A stretch of DNA of 64,000 nucleotides from Flavobacterium sp. AG291 (GCF_003350375.1 NZ_QQAR01000004.1:124001-188000), one strand, 5' to 3'; counted from the stretch's first letter, positions 26,478 through 37,664 are shown. The notes: generated from the sequence alone by a model not told the origin. Program-made: numbers and translations.

Positions 26478-28455
26478 ATTTTTGATCAGATGAGAATTGT
26501 ATAGGTAAATGTAAGATAATTTTTGTTCCTGAAGGCTGTCCATCCTCCCCTATAAGTTCGTTTATTTCCACCTTGGCACTCTTTGCTGTCACTGCCTGAA
26601 TTACTTCCAATCGCTTACGGGTTATTTCCAGAGCCATGGATTTATGAACTGTTACTAAATTTTCTTTGAGTTCTTTCGACTTATTTATTCCTATTCCATT
26701 ATCAGTAACAGTACAAATTAATTTTTCCCCAGCAATATTAAAATCAACCTGAATAAACCCTCCCTTTTTAGGAACCAGCCCATGAATTATTGCATTTTCA
26801 ACAAATGGCTGAAGTAATAGAGGCGGAAGTGCCATATCATCTTCGATAGCAGAATCTTTAGTTATCGAAAAGTCAAATATCTTATTAAACCTTAACTGTT
26901 CAAGCTCGAGATAATTTTGAAGACTTTCAATCTCCTTGTCTATAGGTATAAGTGACTCCTTCGAATACTCAAGAGTCAGACGCATCAGCTTCGAGAATTT
27001 TGCCAGGTATTTAATCGCCGATTCTTTGCCATTCTGAACTATAAAGCTGGAAATAGAGCCAAGACAATTGAACACAAAATGAGGATTCATTTGTAAATGC
27101 AATGCTTTTTGCTCATACTCGGCCAGATCTCGCTGCAACGTTAATGTTTTTTTTAACTGCAACCTATTGTAAATTAGAAAAGCAATACCAAAAAGCAACA
27201 ATATAAACAAAGCTGTAAATAACATTTGAAGTTTATGTCTTTTAGCTTCTTCTTTATATATAAGCTGCTTTTTTTCATTTTCTGTTTTCTGCAACGCTTC
27301 TTTACGTTCAAATTCATAGTTCATTTCTTCACGAACCATGCTTTTAATATTTTCACTGTCATTAATGCTTTCTTTGGCAGCACTATATTTTTTATAATGC
27401 TTTAATGCTTCTGGAGCATTACCCATTTTCTCATAAACTTCACTTAATATTTTTTCAGACTCTTTAACCTGTTCGGGCACTCCTATTTGCTCAGCCAGTG
27501 CTGATGACCTTTCAAGATATTTTATAGCTTCTTTATTTTTACCCTCAAAAGCATACAAACTGCCCAAATAACCTAATGAAGCAGATGCGCCATATTCTTC
27601 TCCTATCTGTTGAAACAACTCTAGTGCAAGTATGTAATACGCTTCTGCATTATCCGGAATGTTTCTCTTTTTATAATAATTCCCCAAGTTATTGTACAAT
27701 TCGGCCATCCCACGATAGTTAGCATGTTTTTTGAATATAGATTCCGCATCCTTAAAAGAAGCGAAGGCCTTACTGTCTTCATTTTTTGCAAGATATATTT
27801 TACCTATGTTGGTAATTGTTATGGCAGCAGAATTATCACCAATTTTCTTTTGTATCCACAATGCTTTATTGAAATATTCAAGAGCTTTACTGTACTCTTT
27901 TTGTATCTCATAGAGATTACCAATGTTATTATAAACCGCAACTACAACATCGTCTTTTTTTATTTCCCTATAAAGCTTTAATGCTCTAAAATAATACTCC
28001 AGTGCTTTGGCATAATTATTTTGCTCAGAACAAACAATACCTATGCTTCCATAAGTGGCAGCAAGTGCGTTTTTTATTTCTAAAACATTTTCTTTCCCGG
28101 GAGCTTTTACTAATTCCTCATACAGCAGTTGTGTATTAGTAAAATCTTTAAGGGCTTCAGCATAATTACTTTGTAAAATATTAGCTGTACCAACATTAAA
28201 CCATGAATAAGCCATGCGCCTTTTCAGTTTTTTTTCTTCCGAAAGGGTAAGTGCCTTTCGGGAATACTCCATCATTTTAGCAGGTTCATTTTCATATTGC
28301 TCAGCAATAGCATTAAGAACATCTATTTTTAATGAGTCCGATGATGTTTTCTTTAATTCAGTAAACAGGCTGTCCAATGCTTTTGTCTGTGACATTGCAC
28401 CCTCACTAAAAAGAAGCATTAAACCAGTTAAAATTAGAATCCTGAAAATATTCAT
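26470..28455 (-). CDS. TPR-containing sensor histidine kinase (LytS/His_kinase type)
   Basis: 661 residues: signal-like N-terminus (1-22), tetratricopeptide repeats from about 80 to 360 that would lie in the periplasm, a coiled-coil region (365-408), one membrane helix (410-430), then a His_kinase domain with the phospho-acceptor H459 in LQMNPHFVFNCLGS and an HATPase domain (FVENAIIHGL with N554, TDNGIGI). It partners the overlapping LytTR regulator. TPR kinases of this layout are common in Bacteroidota; the signal is unknown. Confidence 0.93.
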   Translation of the reverse strand: MNIFRILILTGLMLLFSEGAMSQTKALDSLFTELKKTSSDSLKIDVLNAIAEQYENEPAKMMEYSRKALTLSEEKKLKRRMAYSWFNVGTANILQSNYAEALKDFTNTQLLYEELVKAPGKENVLEIKNALAATYGSIGIVCSEQNNYAKALEYYFRALKLYREIKKDDVVVAVYNNIGNLYEIQKEYSKALEYFNKALWIQKKIGDNSAAITITNIGKIYLAKNEDSKAFASFKDAESIFKKHANYRGMAELYNNLGNYYKKRNIPDNAEAYYILALELFQQIGEEYGASASLGYLGSLYAFEGKNKEAIKYLERSSALAEQIGVPEQVKESEKILSEVYEKMGNAPEALKHYKKYSAAKESINDSENIKSMVREEMNYEFERKEALQKTENEKKQLIYKEEAKRHKLQMLFTALFILLLFGIAFLIYNRLQLKKTLTLQRDLAEYEQKALHLQMNPHFVFNCLGSISSFIVQNGKESAIKYLAKFSKLMRLTLEYSKESLIPIDKEIESLQNYLELEQLRFNKIFDFSITKDSAIEDDMALPPLLLQPFVENAIIHGLVPKKGGFIQVDFNIAGEKLICTVTDNGIGINKSKELKENLVTVHKSMALEITRKRLEVIQAVTAKSAKVEINELIGEDGQPSGTKIILHLPIQFSSDQKYD

Positions 28456-28472
28456 AGAGTGTATATATAAAA

Positions 28473-28480
28473 CAAATTTA
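28473..28480 (-). promoter_or_regulatory. -7 promoter box of the TPR kinase/LytTR operon
   Basis: Minus strand TAAATTTG, exact consensus, 17 bp before the kinase start. It lacks a TTTG at -33 but has the direct-repeat operator 29 bp upstream. Confidence 0.65.
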
Positions 28481-28509
28481 TAATTTCATTCTTATTTAAA
28501 ATCCAACTG

Positions 28510-28541
28510 TTTAGAATTTGAAGCCTGTCATTTAGAATTTG
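28510..28541. promoter_or_regulatory. LytTR-type direct-repeat operator upstream of the kinase gene
   Basis: Two identical 11-mers TTTAGAATTTG at 28510-28520 and 28531-28541, starting 21 bp apart. Distance to the -7 box is 29 bp, the same as at the T9SS gene (28 bp). This suggests autoregulation by the LytTR protein. Confidence 0.65.
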
Positions 28542-28575
28542 CAATGGTTTTAGCGTTATCAATTTATAAAAAAAA

Positions 28576-28600
28576 GAGGCTATCTTATTCAGATAGCCTC
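28576..28600 (-). terminator. Terminator of eno
   Basis: Perfect 10-bp stem GAGGCTATCT/AGATAGCCTC with a 5-nt loop, 21 bp after the eno stop, with an A run on the plus strand that becomes the T tract. Confidence 0.9.
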
Positions 28601-28621
28601 AAATTTATAGCGTATAAACTA

Positions 28622-29935
<1,314 letters not shown>

Positions 29936-29959
29936 TTATTTATTTTTTGTGAAACCTAA

Positions 29960-29967
29960 CAAATTTA
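29960..29967 (-). promoter_or_regulatory. -7 promoter box of eno
   Basis: Minus strand TAAATTTG, exact consensus, 42 bp before the eno start. Confidence 0.6.
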
Positions 29968-30073
29968 AACATTTTGCGAGACTGAAAAAGGCCATTTTCA
30001 AAAACTTATAAACGCAAACGATTTAGCTTCATAGGTTTATATACAAATCAGCTTCAGTACCGCCAAAAAACAA

Positions 30074-30101
30074 ATTTGGGCTAATAAATATTAGCCCAAA
30101 T
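30074..30101 (-). terminator. Terminator of carA
   Basis: Perfect 12-bp stem ATTTGGGCTAAT/ATTAGCCCAAAT with a 4-nt loop, 4 bp after the carA stop, flanked on the plus strand by A-rich sequence. Confidence 0.85.
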
Positions 30102-30105
30102 CGTA

Positions 30106-31215
30106 TTAGTTTTTACTTTTTTCTATGTTAGCAATGAACTGATCAAACAGATAGCTTGCATCGTGTGGTCCCGGGCTAGCCTCAGGGTGGTATTGAACAG
30201 AGAAGCAGTTTTTGCTCTTCATACGCATACCCGCAACAGTACCGTCATTAATATGTTCATGCGTTATTTCAAAGTCAGGATGTTTTTCAAGTTCTTCCCT
30301 TACAACTGCAAAACCGTGGTTTTGAGATGTAATTTCACCATGACCCGTCATTAGGTTTTTAACCGGATGGTTAATCCCTCTGTGCCCGTTAAACATCTTA
30401 TATGTCGGAATGCCATTTGCAAGCGCTAATACCTGGTGTCCAAGACAGATGCCAAATACAGGCTCATCATTAGCTAATATATTCCTTGCTGTTTCTTGAG
30501 CTGAATAAAGCGGATCCGGATCGCCGGGACCGTTTGAAAGGAAGAAACCATCAGGGTTAAAAGTTTTCATATCCTCATAAGTTGCATCATAAGGGAATAC
30601 TTTAATGTAGCAATCTCTTTTCGCCAGGTTTCTAAGAATGTTCTTCTTAATTCCAAGATCAAGTGCCGAAATTTTGTATTTAGCATCAGGATTCCCAACA
30701 AAGTAAGGCTCTTTAGTAGAGACTTTAGAAGAAAGCTCAAGCCCTTTCATGTCCGGAACGCCTGCCAATTGTTTTTTCAGGTCTTCAAGAGAAGTACCAT
30801 CAGTAGATATAACAGCGTTCATAGCACCATTATCACGAATATAGCTTACAAGTGCTCTTGTATCAACATCCGATATGGCAACTAAATTTTGCTCAGTAAA
30901 ATAATCCAAAAGGCTCTTATCAGAGTTCACCCTTGATGGATTAAAACTGAAATTTTTACACACAAGGCCTGAAATCATAATTTTTTCAGCCTCAATTTCC
31001 TCAGCATTTGTACCGTAATTACCAATATGAGCGTTAGACGCTACCATTATCTGCCCAAAATAAGAAGGGTCAGTAAATATCTCCTGGTAACCGGTCATTC
31101 CGGTGTTAAAGCATACTTCTCCAAATGTAGTTCCTTCGATACCTATAGATTTACCATAAAACACAGTACCGTCAGCTAAAAGGAGGATTGCCTGATTTCG
31201 ATTTGAATATTTCAT
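30106..31215 (-). CDS. carA: Carbamoyl-phosphate synthase small subunit
   Basis: Glutaminase subunit that supplies ammonia to CarB for carbamoyl phosphate (pyrimidines, arginine). 369 residues: the N-terminal CPSase_sm_chain domain (LLADGTVFYGKSIG, FNTGMTGYQEI, QIMVASNAHIGNYG) and a class I GATase with the nucleophile in FGICLGHQVLA and the His-Glu of QYHPEASPGPHD. carB is not adjacent. Own promoter and terminator make it monocistronic. N-terminal residues MKYSNRNQAILLLADGT fit the family. Confidence 0.96.
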   Translation of the reverse strand: MKYSNRNQAILLLADGTVFYGKSIGIEGTTFGEVCFNTGMTGYQEIFTDPSYFGQIMVASNAHIGNYGTNAEEIEAEKIMISGLVCKNFSFNPSRVNSDKSLLDYFTEQNLVAISDVDTRALVSYIRDNGAMNAVISTDGTSLEDLKKQLAGVPDMKGLELSSKVSTKEPYFVGNPDAKYKISALDLGIKKNILRNLAKRDCYIKVFPYDATYEDMKTFNPDGFFLSNGPGDPDPLYSAQETARNILANDEPVFGICLGHQVLALANGIPTYKMFNGHRGINHPVKNLMTGHGEITSQNHGFAVVREELEKHPDFEITHEHINDGTVAGMRMKSKNCFSVQYHPEASPGPHDASYLFDQFIANIEKSKN

Positions 31216-31243
31216 TTACGCGTTGTTATTTTCTTCTCGGGTG

Positions 31244-31251
31244 CAAATTTA
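31244..31251 (-). promoter_or_regulatory. -7 promoter box of carA
   Basis: Minus strand TAAATTTG, exact consensus, 28 bp before the carA start. It follows the rplQ terminator by about 70 bp. Confidence 0.6.
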
Positions 31252-31322
31252 CTTCAAAAAATTGGCTTTCTAAAACGTTCAGCTTATTTGCTTTATATAA
31301 AACGTTCAAGTAGACCAAAAAA

Positions 31323-31350
31323 AAAGGACAAACTCTAAAGTTTATCCTTT
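31323..31350 (-). terminator. Terminator of the ribosomal alpha cluster after rplQ
   Basis: A 12-bp stem with one mismatch (AAAGGACAAACT, loop CTAA region, AGTTTATCCTTT), 30 bp after the rplQ stop; nine A residues flank it on the plus strand (T tract in the minus direction). It ends the long ribosomal-protein transcript. Confidence 0.85.
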
Positions 31351-31379
31351 TTTGTATTATTGAAAAATCACTATCATGA

Positions 31380-31883
31380 TTATTCAGTAGCTTCTTTGTT
31401 CTCTTCTGTTTCAACAGCTGGTGCAGCAGGAGCCTCAGCAACAGGAGCAGCAACGTCTGCTTTTTTAGCAGTACGGCTTCTACGAGTTGTTTTCTTAGCT
31501 TCTTTCTTAGTAGCGTTGTACAGTTCGTTAAAGTCTACAAGCTCAATCATCGCCATATCAGCGTTGTCACCAAGACGGTTACCAAGCTTAATGATACGAG
31601 TATATCCACCCGGACGATCACCAACTTTAGCAGCTACTTCCCTGAAAAGTTCAGTAACAGCATATTTGTTGCGAAGGTAAGCGAATACGATACGTCTGTT
31701 GTGAGTTGTATCTTCTTTCGATTTAGTAACTAGAGGCTCAATATATTGTTTAAGCGCTTTAGCTTTGGCAACAGTCGTATTGATACGCTTGTGCTCTATA
31801 AGTGAGCAAGCCATGTTAGCAAGCATAGATCTTCTATGCCCTGCCTGCCTGCTTAAATGATTTACTTTTTTTCCGTGTCTCAT
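31380..31883 (-). CDS. rplQ: 50S ribosomal protein L17
   Basis: Large-subunit protein near the exit tunnel; last gene of the alpha cluster after rpoA. The core starts [20 protein letters not shown] and contains [14 protein letters not shown]. At 167 residues it is about 40 longer than E. coli L17 (127) because of a Lys/Arg-rich then Ala/Glu-rich tail ([17 protein letters not shown] followed by an acidic end). The tail probably lies on the ribosome surface; its role is unknown. Confidence 0.97.
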   Translation of the reverse strand: MRHGKKVNHLSRQAGHRRSMLANMACSLIEHKRINTTVAKAKALKQYIEPLVTKSKEDTTHNRRIVFAYLRNKYAVTELFREVAAKVGDRPGGYTRIIKLGNRLGDNADMAMIELVDFNELYNATKKEAKKTTRRSRTAKKADVAAPVAEAPAAPAVETEENKEATE

Positions 31884-31915
31884 TGCTGTTGTAATTTAAA
31901 CCCAGAGGGTTCAGA

Positions 31916-32908
31916 TTATTCTTTATCTAATTTATATTTCGTTAAGTCCATTCCGAAGTGTAAATTTTTAGAAGCAACAAGCTCATCAAGCTCAGTTAAC
32001 GATTTCTTACCAAAATTACGGAATTTCATTAAGTCATTTTTGTTGAACGATACCAAGTCGCCTAACGTATCAACTTCAGCCGCTTTTAAACAATTTAATG
32101 CTCTTACAGAAAGATCCATATCAACAAGCTTCGTCTTAAGAAGTTGTCTCATATGTAATGACTCTTCGTCATAAGATTCTGTTTGTGCAATTTCATCGGC
32201 CTCAAGTGTTATTCTTTCATCAGAGAACAGCATAAAGTGGTGAATCAGTGTTTTTGCTGCCTCAGTAAGCGCTTCTTTAGGATGAATAGAACCATCTGTG
32301 ATGATTTCAAAAACCAGCTTTTCGTAATCTGTTTTCTGCTCAACACGGAAGTTTTCTATTGCATACTTAACATTCTTTACCGGAGTAAAGATTGAATCAG
32401 TAAAAATAGTTCCTATTGCTGCGTTTTGCTTTTTGTTCTCTTCTGCAGGCACATAACCTCTACCTTTCTCGATAGTAAGCTCAAGGTTGATGTTAATTTT
32501 GCTATCCATATTACAGATAACAAAATCAGGGTTTAATACCTGGAATCCTGAAATAAATTTCTGGAAATCACCAGCTGTAAGCTGATCCTTTCCTGTGAAA
32601 GATATAGAAACTGATTCGTTATCAATGTCTTCAATCTGACGTTTAAAACGAACTTGTTTAAGGTTCAGTATTATCTCTGTTACATCTTCAACTACCCCTG
32701 CTATTGTAGAGAACTCATGGTCAACTCCTTCAATTCGAACTGAAGTAATTGCATAACCTTCTAATGAAGAAAGCAAAACTCTTCTAAGTGCGTTACCAAC
32801 TGTCAGTCCATATCCCGGTTCCAAAGGTCTAAATTCAAATTTACCTTGGAAATCGGTAGAATCGATCATGATAACTTTATCGGGCTTTTGAAAATTAAAT
32901 ATTGCCAT
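31916..32908 (-). CDS. rpoA: RNA polymerase alpha subunit
   Basis: Assembles RNA polymerase and contacts activators. 330 residues from ATG 32908 ([14 protein letters not shown]); the longer frame from 32926 adds six residues not found in the family. [27 protein letters not shown]. Alpha-CTD with the helix-hairpin-helix: [20 protein letters not shown] and [15 protein letters not shown]. It lies between rpsD and rplQ as in most bacteria. Confidence 0.98.
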   Translation of the reverse strand: MAIFNFQKPDKVIMIDSTDFQGKFEFRPLEPGYGLTVGNALRRVLLSSLEGYAITSVRIEGVDHEFSTIAGVVEDVTEIILNLKQVRFKRQIEDIDNESVSISFTGKDQLTAGDFQKFISGFQVLNPDFVICNMDSKININLELTIEKGRGYVPAEENKKQNAAIGTIFTDSIFTPVKNVKYAIENFRVEQKTDYEKLVFEIITDGSIHPKEALTEAAKTLIHHFMLFSDERITLEADEIAQTESYDEESLHMRQLLKTKLVDMDLSVRALNCLKAAEVDTLGDLVSFNKNDLMKFRNFGKKSLTELDELVASKNLHFGMDLTKYKLDKE

Positions 32909-32929
32909 ATTTTCGACTAATGTCAATTA

Positions 32930-33535
32930 TTATTTGTTATACAACTCTACGATTAGTTGTTCTTTGATGTTTTCCGGGATTTGAATCCTGGCAGGTACTG
33001 AAACAAAAGTACCTTCTTTTGTATCGTTGTTCCAAGTGATCCACTCATAAACGTGAGCAGAATTAGATAAAGAACGCTCGATTGCATCAAGAGATTTTGA
33101 TTTCTCGCGTACAGCAACTTTATCTCCCGCTTTTAGGTGATAAGAAGGAATATTTACCAACTCTCCATTAACGGTAATGTGTCTGTGAGAAACGATTTGT
33201 CTAGCAGCCCTTCTTGAAGGAGCAATACCCATCCTGAATACTACGTTGTCAAGTCTAGCTTCACAAAGTTGTAGAAGGATCTCACCAGTTACACCTTTAG
33301 ATGCAGCAGCTTTTTCGTACAGGTTTCTGAATTGTTTTTCAAGAACTCCGTAAGTGTACTTAGCTTTTTGCTTTTCCATTAGCTGAACAGCATATTCAGA
33401 TTTTTTACCTCTCTTTTTGGCTAAACCATGTTGCCCTGGAGGGTAATTTCTTTTTTCGAAGGCTTTATCATCTCCGAAGATCGCCTCACCGAATTTACGG
33501 GCGATTTTAGTTTTTGGACCAGTATATCTTGCCAT
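32930..33535 (-). CDS. rpsD: 30S ribosomal protein S4
   Basis: Primary 16S-rRNA binding and decoding-site protein. 201 residues, starting [20 protein letters not shown], with the S4 RNA-binding domain [19 protein letters not shown]. The N-terminal region lacks the CxxC zinc motif of the C+ form, so it is the zinc-free type. The 84-bp gap before it is unusually long for this cluster and folds into a two-part stem (33550-33603), a candidate S4 autoregulatory leader. Confidence 0.98.
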   Translation of the reverse strand: MARYTGPKTKIARKFGEAIFGDDKAFEKRNYPPGQHGLAKKRGKKSEYAVQLMEKQKAKYTYGVLEKQFRNLYEKAAASKGVTGEILLQLCEARLDNVVFRMGIAPSRRAARQIVSHRHITVNGELVNIPSYHLKAGDKVAVREKSKSLDAIERSLSNSAHVYEWITWNNDTKEGTFVSVPARIQIPENIKEQLIVELYNK

Positions 33536-33549
33536 TTCTAAAAATTAAT

Positions 33550-33603
33550 AAACAGGGGATTATGAATTCAGGTCGTATCCTCCGATAATCCTTGATCCTG
33601 TTT
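33550..33603 (-). promoter_or_regulatory. Structured leader between rpsK and rpsD (candidate r-protein leader)
   Basis: In the mRNA sense, AAACAGG pairs with CCTGTTT and, inside a 5-nt one-sided bulge, GGATTAT pairs with ATAATCC: 14 base pairs enclosing a 21-nt apical region. Plus-strand positions are 33550-33556 with 33597-33603 and 33557-33563 with 33585-33591. It lies 15-68 nt before the rpsD start. S4 represses its operon through an mRNA structure in other bacteria, which makes S4 feedback the first hypothesis. Confidence 0.6.
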
Positions 33604-33619
33604 TGATTATACTATAAAA

Positions 33620-34003
33620 TTATACTCTTCTTCTTTTTGGAGGACGACAACCATTGTGTGGTAGTGGAGTTACGTCAACGATTTCTGTAACTTCAATACC
33701 TCCATTGTGAAGAGACCTGATAGCAGATTCTCTACCATTTCCAGGACCCTTAACGTAAACTTTCACTTTCTTAAGACCAGCCTCAAGAGCTACTTTACTA
33801 CAATCTTCTGCTGCCATCTGAGCTGCATACGGAGTGTTCTTTTTAGAACCTCTGAAGCCCATTTTACCTGCAGATGACCAAGAAATAACTTCACCTTTTT
33901 TGTTAGTCAAAGAAATGATGATGTTATTAAAAGTAGCACTGATATGAGCTTCACCTGTAGATTCTACAATAACTTTACGTTTTTTTGTATTCGCTTTAGC
34001 CAT
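33620..34003 (-). CDS. rpsK: 30S ribosomal protein S11
   Basis: Platform protein of the 30S subunit that contacts the mRNA exit region. 127 residues with [38 protein letters not shown] and the conserved terminus [18 protein letters not shown]. Eight base pairs after rpsM and upstream of the structured rpsD leader. Confidence 0.98.
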   Translation of the reverse strand: MAKANTKKRKVIVESTGEAHISATFNNIIISLTNKKGEVISWSSAGKMGFRGSKKNTPYAAQMAAEDCSKVALEAGLKKVKVYVKGPGNGRESAIRSLHNGGIEVTEIVDVTPLPHNGCRPPKRRRV

Positions 34004-34011
34004 ACTACTTA

Positions 34012-34386
34012 TTATTTAGTTGCTTTTTTCTTGTTAGCAACAGTTTTTCTCTTACCTTTTCTAGTTCTTGAGTTGTTCTTAGTACGTTGACCACGTAGTG
34101 GAAGACCAGCTCTGTGACGGATACCTCTGTAGCATCCGATATCCATTAAACGTTTGATGTTTAATGAAATCTCAGAACGAAGCTCACCTTCGATTTTGAA
34201 ATAAGATACTGCCTCACGAATTGCACTGATTTCATCATCATTCCAATCCTGAACTTTTTTATCTTCGCTAACGTTAGCTTTTCCAAGTATCTCTTCAGCC
34301 CTGCTTCTACCAATTCCGAAGATATAAGTTAAAGCAATAACTCCTCTTTTGTTTTTAGGTATGTCTACACCTGCAATTCTTGCCAT
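34012..34386 (-). CDS. rpsM: 30S ribosomal protein S13
   Basis: Head protein bridging to the 50S subunit and contacting P-site tRNA. 124 residues: [30 protein letters not shown], then the signature [20 protein letters not shown] and a basic tail. Directly after rpmJ (2-bp gap), as in other alpha operons. Confidence 0.98.
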   Translation of the reverse strand: MARIAGVDIPKNKRGVIALTYIFGIGRSRAEEILGKANVSEDKKVQDWNDDEISAIREAVSYFKIEGELRSEISLNIKRLMDIGCYRGIRHRAGLPLRGQRTKNNSRTRKGKRKTVANKKKATK

Positions 34387-34388
34387 AA

Positions 34389-34505
34389 TTATCCTTGTCT
34401 TTGTTTAAATCTAGGATTCTTTTTGTTAATAACATATAATCTGCCTTTTCTACGCACAATGATGCACTCGGCACTTCTTTTCTTAACTGATGCTCTTACT
34501 TTCAT
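34389..34505 (-). CDS. rpmJ: 50S ribosomal protein L36 (zinc-free form)
   Basis: A 38-residue protein read between infA and rpsM; it starts [14 protein letters not shown] and ends [13 protein letters not shown]36 is normally a Cys3-His zinc ribbon; here only one of the four ligands (C14) remains, positions 11, 27 and 33 being Ser, Asn and Phe, so this is the C-minus type that does not hold zinc. Position and both termini make the call secure. Confidence 0.97.
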
Positions 34506-34517
34506 TTTATAATAGCT

Positions 34518-34733
34518 TTAGTATCTATAAGTAATTCTTGCTTTGGACAAATCGTAAGGGCTCATTTCCAGTTTCACCTTATCACCCGGAAGTAATTTGA
34601 TGTAATGCATACGCATCTTTCCTGAAATGTGAGCAATTACTACGTGCCCGTTTTCTAATTCAACACGGAACATGGCATTGGACAATGCCTCTATTATCGA
34701 TCCGTCTTGTTCTATTGCTGATTGTTTTGCCAT
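34518..34733 (-). CDS. infA: Translation initiation factor IF-1
   Basis: Binds the A site of the 30S subunit during initiation. 71-residue OB-fold protein: [66 protein letters not shown]. Lies between secY and rpmJ; the adk and map genes found here in many other bacteria are absent. Confidence 0.98.
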   Translation of the reverse strand: MAKQSAIEQDGSIIEALSNAMFRVELENGHVVIAHISGKMRMHYIKLLPGDKVKLEMSPYDLSKARITYRY

Positions 34734-34741
34734 AAAAATTG

Positions 34742-36085
34742 TTAAGCTACTGCTTTTCTATTCTTACCACTTTTCATCAAACCGTCATAATGCTTATTCA
34801 ATAGATAAGAATTTATCTGTTGAATAGTATCGATCGCAACCCCGACCATAATTAACAGCGATGTACCACCATAAAATAACGCCCACTGTTGCTGAACTCC
34901 AAAGTTAAACACTATAGCCGGGAACACAGCCAGTAGTGCAAGGAACAATGAGCCAGGGAAAGTGATCAACGACATAATCTTATCAAGGTAGTCTCCGGTT
35001 TCAACACCCGGTCTAACACCAGGTATAAAACCACCACTTCTCTTAAGGTCGTCAGCCATCTTATTAGTAGGCACCGTAATCGCGGTGTAAAAGTACGTAA
35101 AAATTATAATTAATAAAGCAAAAACTACATTGTACGCCAAACCGAACACATTCTGAAATTGAGAAGTGATGGTTGCGGCCGCATCAGACTTGGAAAGTCC
35201 TGCTAATGCTGCAGGTATGAACATAATAGCCTGAGCGAAGATTATAGGCATAACTCCCGAAGCGTTTAGCTTTAACGGTATCCATTGCCTATTTCCGTCT
35301 AACATATCTTGTTCAAAATCGCCAGATGCTGTACGTCTCGCATACTGTACAGGTATTTTTCTCACCGCCATAACCATAAGGATACATGCAATGATAATCA
35401 TTAACCATACAGCAACTTCAAGAAGTAATTTCAAAGGCCCACCATTGTTTTCAGTAACTACCGAGGTAAACTCCTGAATGAAAGCCTGTGGCATTCTTGC
35501 GATGATACCCACTAATATTAGTAGTGAAATACCATTACCGATTCCTTTATCTGTAATTTTCTCACCAAGCCACATCGCGAAGATGGTACCTGTAGCAAGA
35601 ATAACAACAGAAGAGAAAAGAAATGCAAAAGATGTAGAAGGCATCATAAATGCTTCTGCAGGAAGGGTTCTGTAAAGGTTATAGATATAACCAGGACCCT
35701 GAACAAGAGTGATAACGATAGTTAACCAACGCGTAATCTGGTTGATTTTCTTTCTTCCGCTTTCACCTTCTTTTTGCAGTTTCTGAAGATAAGGTATAGC
35801 AATACCCATTAGCTGTACAACAATAGAAGCAGAAATGTAAGGCATTATACCCAATGCAAATACAGATGCCTGCGAAAACGCACCACCTGTAAATACATCG
35901 ATAAGCCAGCCAATACCTCCCTGGGTTTGATCTGTTAATTTGTTTAATTGTGTAGCATCAATACCGGGTAGCGTTACATGTGCACCAAAACGGTACACTA
36001 GTAACAATCCCAAAGTAACTAAAATTCTGTTTTTTAGTTCTTCTATTTTCCAGACATTGGCAAACGCTTCGAAAAATTTCTTCAT
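34742..36085 (-). CDS. secY: Protein translocase subunit SecY
   Basis: Channel subunit of the Sec translocon in the inner membrane. 447 residues with ten predicted membrane helices; landmarks are [24 protein letters not shown] at the first helix (shown in part), [20 protein letters not shown], and the C5 loop [15 protein letters not shown]. Starts 14 bp after rplO, the usual spc-operon position. Length is normal. Confidence 0.98.
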   Translation of the reverse strand: MKKFFEAFANVWKIEELKNRILVTLGLLLVYRFGAHVTLPGIDATQLNKLTDQTQGGIGWLIDVFTGGAFSQASVFALGIMPYISASIVVQLMGIAIPYLQKLQKEGESGRKKINQITRWLTIVITLVQGPGYIYNLYRTLPAEAFMMPSTSFAFLFSSVVILATGTIFAMWLGEKITDKGIGNGISLLILVGIIARMPQAFIQEFTSVVTENNGGPLKLLLEVAVWLMIIIACILMVMAVRKIPVQYARRTASGDFEQDMLDGNRQWIPLKLNASGVMPIIFAQAIMFIPAALAGLSKSDAAATITSQFQNVFGLAYNVVFALLIIIFTYFYTAITVPTNKMADDLKRSGGFIPGVRPGVETGDYLDKIMSLITFPGSLFLALLAVFPAIVFNFGVQQQWALFYGGTSLLIMVGVAIDTIQQINSYLLNKHYDGLMKSGKNRKAVA

Positions 36086-36099
36086 ATGAATTATAAAGA

Positions 36100-36552
36100 T
36101 TATAAAGTTACAGCTTCTCCACCAGCAGCTTCGATAGCAGCCTTAGCAGTCGCAGTAAATTTGTGAGCAGTTACTTTTAGTTTTGCTTTAAGCTCTCCTC
36201 TTCCTAATATCTTTACCATTTCATTTTTAGTAGCTAAGCGGTTTTCTACTAATACTGCAAAATCTACAGTATCTGTAACAATTCCGTTATCTACTAGAGC
36301 TTGAAGCGTGTCAAGGTTTACACCTTCATATTCCTTACGGTTAATGTTTTTGAAACCAAACTTAGGAACACGTCTTTGTAATGGCATCTGACCACCCTCA
36401 AAACCTATTTTCTTAGAATAACCAGAGCGAGATTTAGCTCCTTTGTGACCACGTGCAGCAGTACCACCTTTTCCAGAACCCTCTCCTCTACCTACTCTTT
36501 TGTTTTTATTGTGAACTGAACCTTCTGCAGGCTGTAAGTTACTTAAATCCAT
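36100..36552 (-). CDS. rplO: 50S ribosomal protein L15
   Basis: Late-assembly large-subunit protein. 150 residues: MDLSNLQPAEGSVHNKNKR, the glycine-rich RVGRGEGSGKGGTAARGHKG, GFEGGQMPLQRRVPKFGF and a C-terminal L18e/L15 fold. Twelve base pairs after rpmD and 14 before secY. Confidence 0.98.
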   Translation of the reverse strand: MDLSNLQPAEGSVHNKNKRVGRGEGSGKGGTAARGHKGAKSRSGYSKKIGFEGGQMPLQRRVPKFGFKNINRKEYEGVNLDTLQALVDNGIVTDTVDFAVLVENRLATKNEMVKILGRGELKAKLKVTAHKFTATAKAAIEAAGGEAVTL

Positions 36553-36564
36553 GAGTGTATTTTG

Positions 36565-36747
36565 TTAGTTAGCTTCTTCAACAGAAACTAAGTGTTTAAC
36601 TTTATTTACCATTCCAAGGATAGCAGGAGTTGCATCGTGCTCAACAACCTGACCTAGTTTACGAAGGCCAAGCGACTCAAGAGTCCTTTTTTGAGTTTCA
36701 GGACAGTTGATTTTGCTCTTTACTTGTTTTACTTTTATTTTTCCCAT
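36565..36747 (-). CDS. rpmD: 50S ribosomal protein L30
   Basis: Small large-subunit protein, 60 residues: KVKQVKSKINCPETQKRTLE, LGLRKLGQVVEHDATPAILG, MVNKVKHLVSVEE. Position between rpsE and rplO is conserved. Confidence 0.97.
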   Translation of the reverse strand: MGKIKVKQVKSKINCPETQKRTLESLGLRKLGQVVEHDATPAILGMVNKVKHLVSVEEAN

Positions 36748-36761
36748 GATTTCCTTGTGAA

Positions 36762-37286
36762 TTATCCTTTGAATACTTTTTCTAATGATACACCTCTCTG
36801 TTTTGCAACAGTAGCAGCACTTCTCATTTGAAGTAAAGCATCAAAAGTAGCTTTAACAACATTGTGAGGGTTAGATGATCCCTGAGATTTTGATAGTACG
36901 TCGTGGATACCAACTGACTCAAGTACTGAACGAACAGCACCACCGGCAATAACTCCGGTACCGTGAGAAGCAGGCATTAAAAGTACACGTGCACCACCAA
37001 ATTTACCTTTTTGCTCGTGAGGAACAGACTGGCCTGAAAGTGGAATTCTTACAAGGCTTTTCTTTGCATCCTCAACAGCTTTAGCAATAGCCTCAGAAAC
37101 GTCTTTAGATTTACCAAGACCGTGACCTACTACTCCATTCTCGTCACCTACAACTACAATAGCAGAAAAACCAAAAGCTCTACCACCCTTTGTAACTTTA
37201 GTAACACGATTTACAGCAACCAGACGATCTTTAAGTTCAAGACCGCTTGGTTTTACAAGTTCTACGTTTTTATAATTATGATACAT
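36762..37286 (-). CDS. rpsE: 30S ribosomal protein S5
   Basis: Decoding-fidelity protein. 174 residues with the double-stranded RNA-binding-like segment [40 protein letters not shown] and [18 protein letters not shown]. Follows rplR by 6 bp. N-terminus [15 protein letters not shown] is the short Bacteroidota form. Confidence 0.98.
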   Translation of the reverse strand: MYHNYKNVELVKPSGLELKDRLVAVNRVTKVTKGGRAFGFSAIVVVGDENGVVGHGLGKSKDVSEAIAKAVEDAKKSLVRIPLSGQSVPHEQKGKFGGARVLLMPASHGTGVIAGGAVRSVLESVGIHDVLSKSQGSSNPHNVVKATFDALLQMRSAATVAKQRGVSLEKVFKG

Positions 37287-37292
37287 AATTTC

Positions 37293-37643
37293 TTAGAATT
37301 TTAGTCCGGCTTCTCTTGCGCCTTCAGCTAATGATTTAACACGTCCGTGGTAAAGGTATCCACCTCTGTCAAAAGAGATAGTATCAATACCAGCTTTTAA
37401 AGCTTTCTCTGCAATTGCTTTTCCAACAGCTGCAGCAGTTTCAATGTTAGTACCTTTAGTGATACCTGCATCTCTTGAAGAGGCAGCCGCAAGGGTTACA
37501 CCGTTAACGTCGTCTATGATTTGAGCATAGATCTCTTTATTGCTCCTGAATACAGAAAGTCTAGGTTGAGCAGCAGTTCCGCTTACAATCTTTCTGATCC
37601 TGAACTTAATTCTTTGTCTTCTTTCAGATTTGTTTAATGACAT
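37293..37643 (-). CDS. rplR: 50S ribosomal protein L18
   Basis: 5S-rRNA binding protein. 116 residues: basic N-terminus [35 protein letters not shown] and the end [20 protein letters not shown]. 21 bp after rplF. Confidence 0.98.
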   Translation of the reverse strand: MSLNKSERRQRIKFRIRKIVSGTAAQPRLSVFRSNKEIYAQIIDDVNGVTLAAASSRDAGITKGTNIETAAAVGKAIAEKALKAGIDTISFDRGGYLYHGRVKSLAEGAREAGLKF

Positions 37644-37664
37644 AGTCTTAGATTTTAAGATTTA

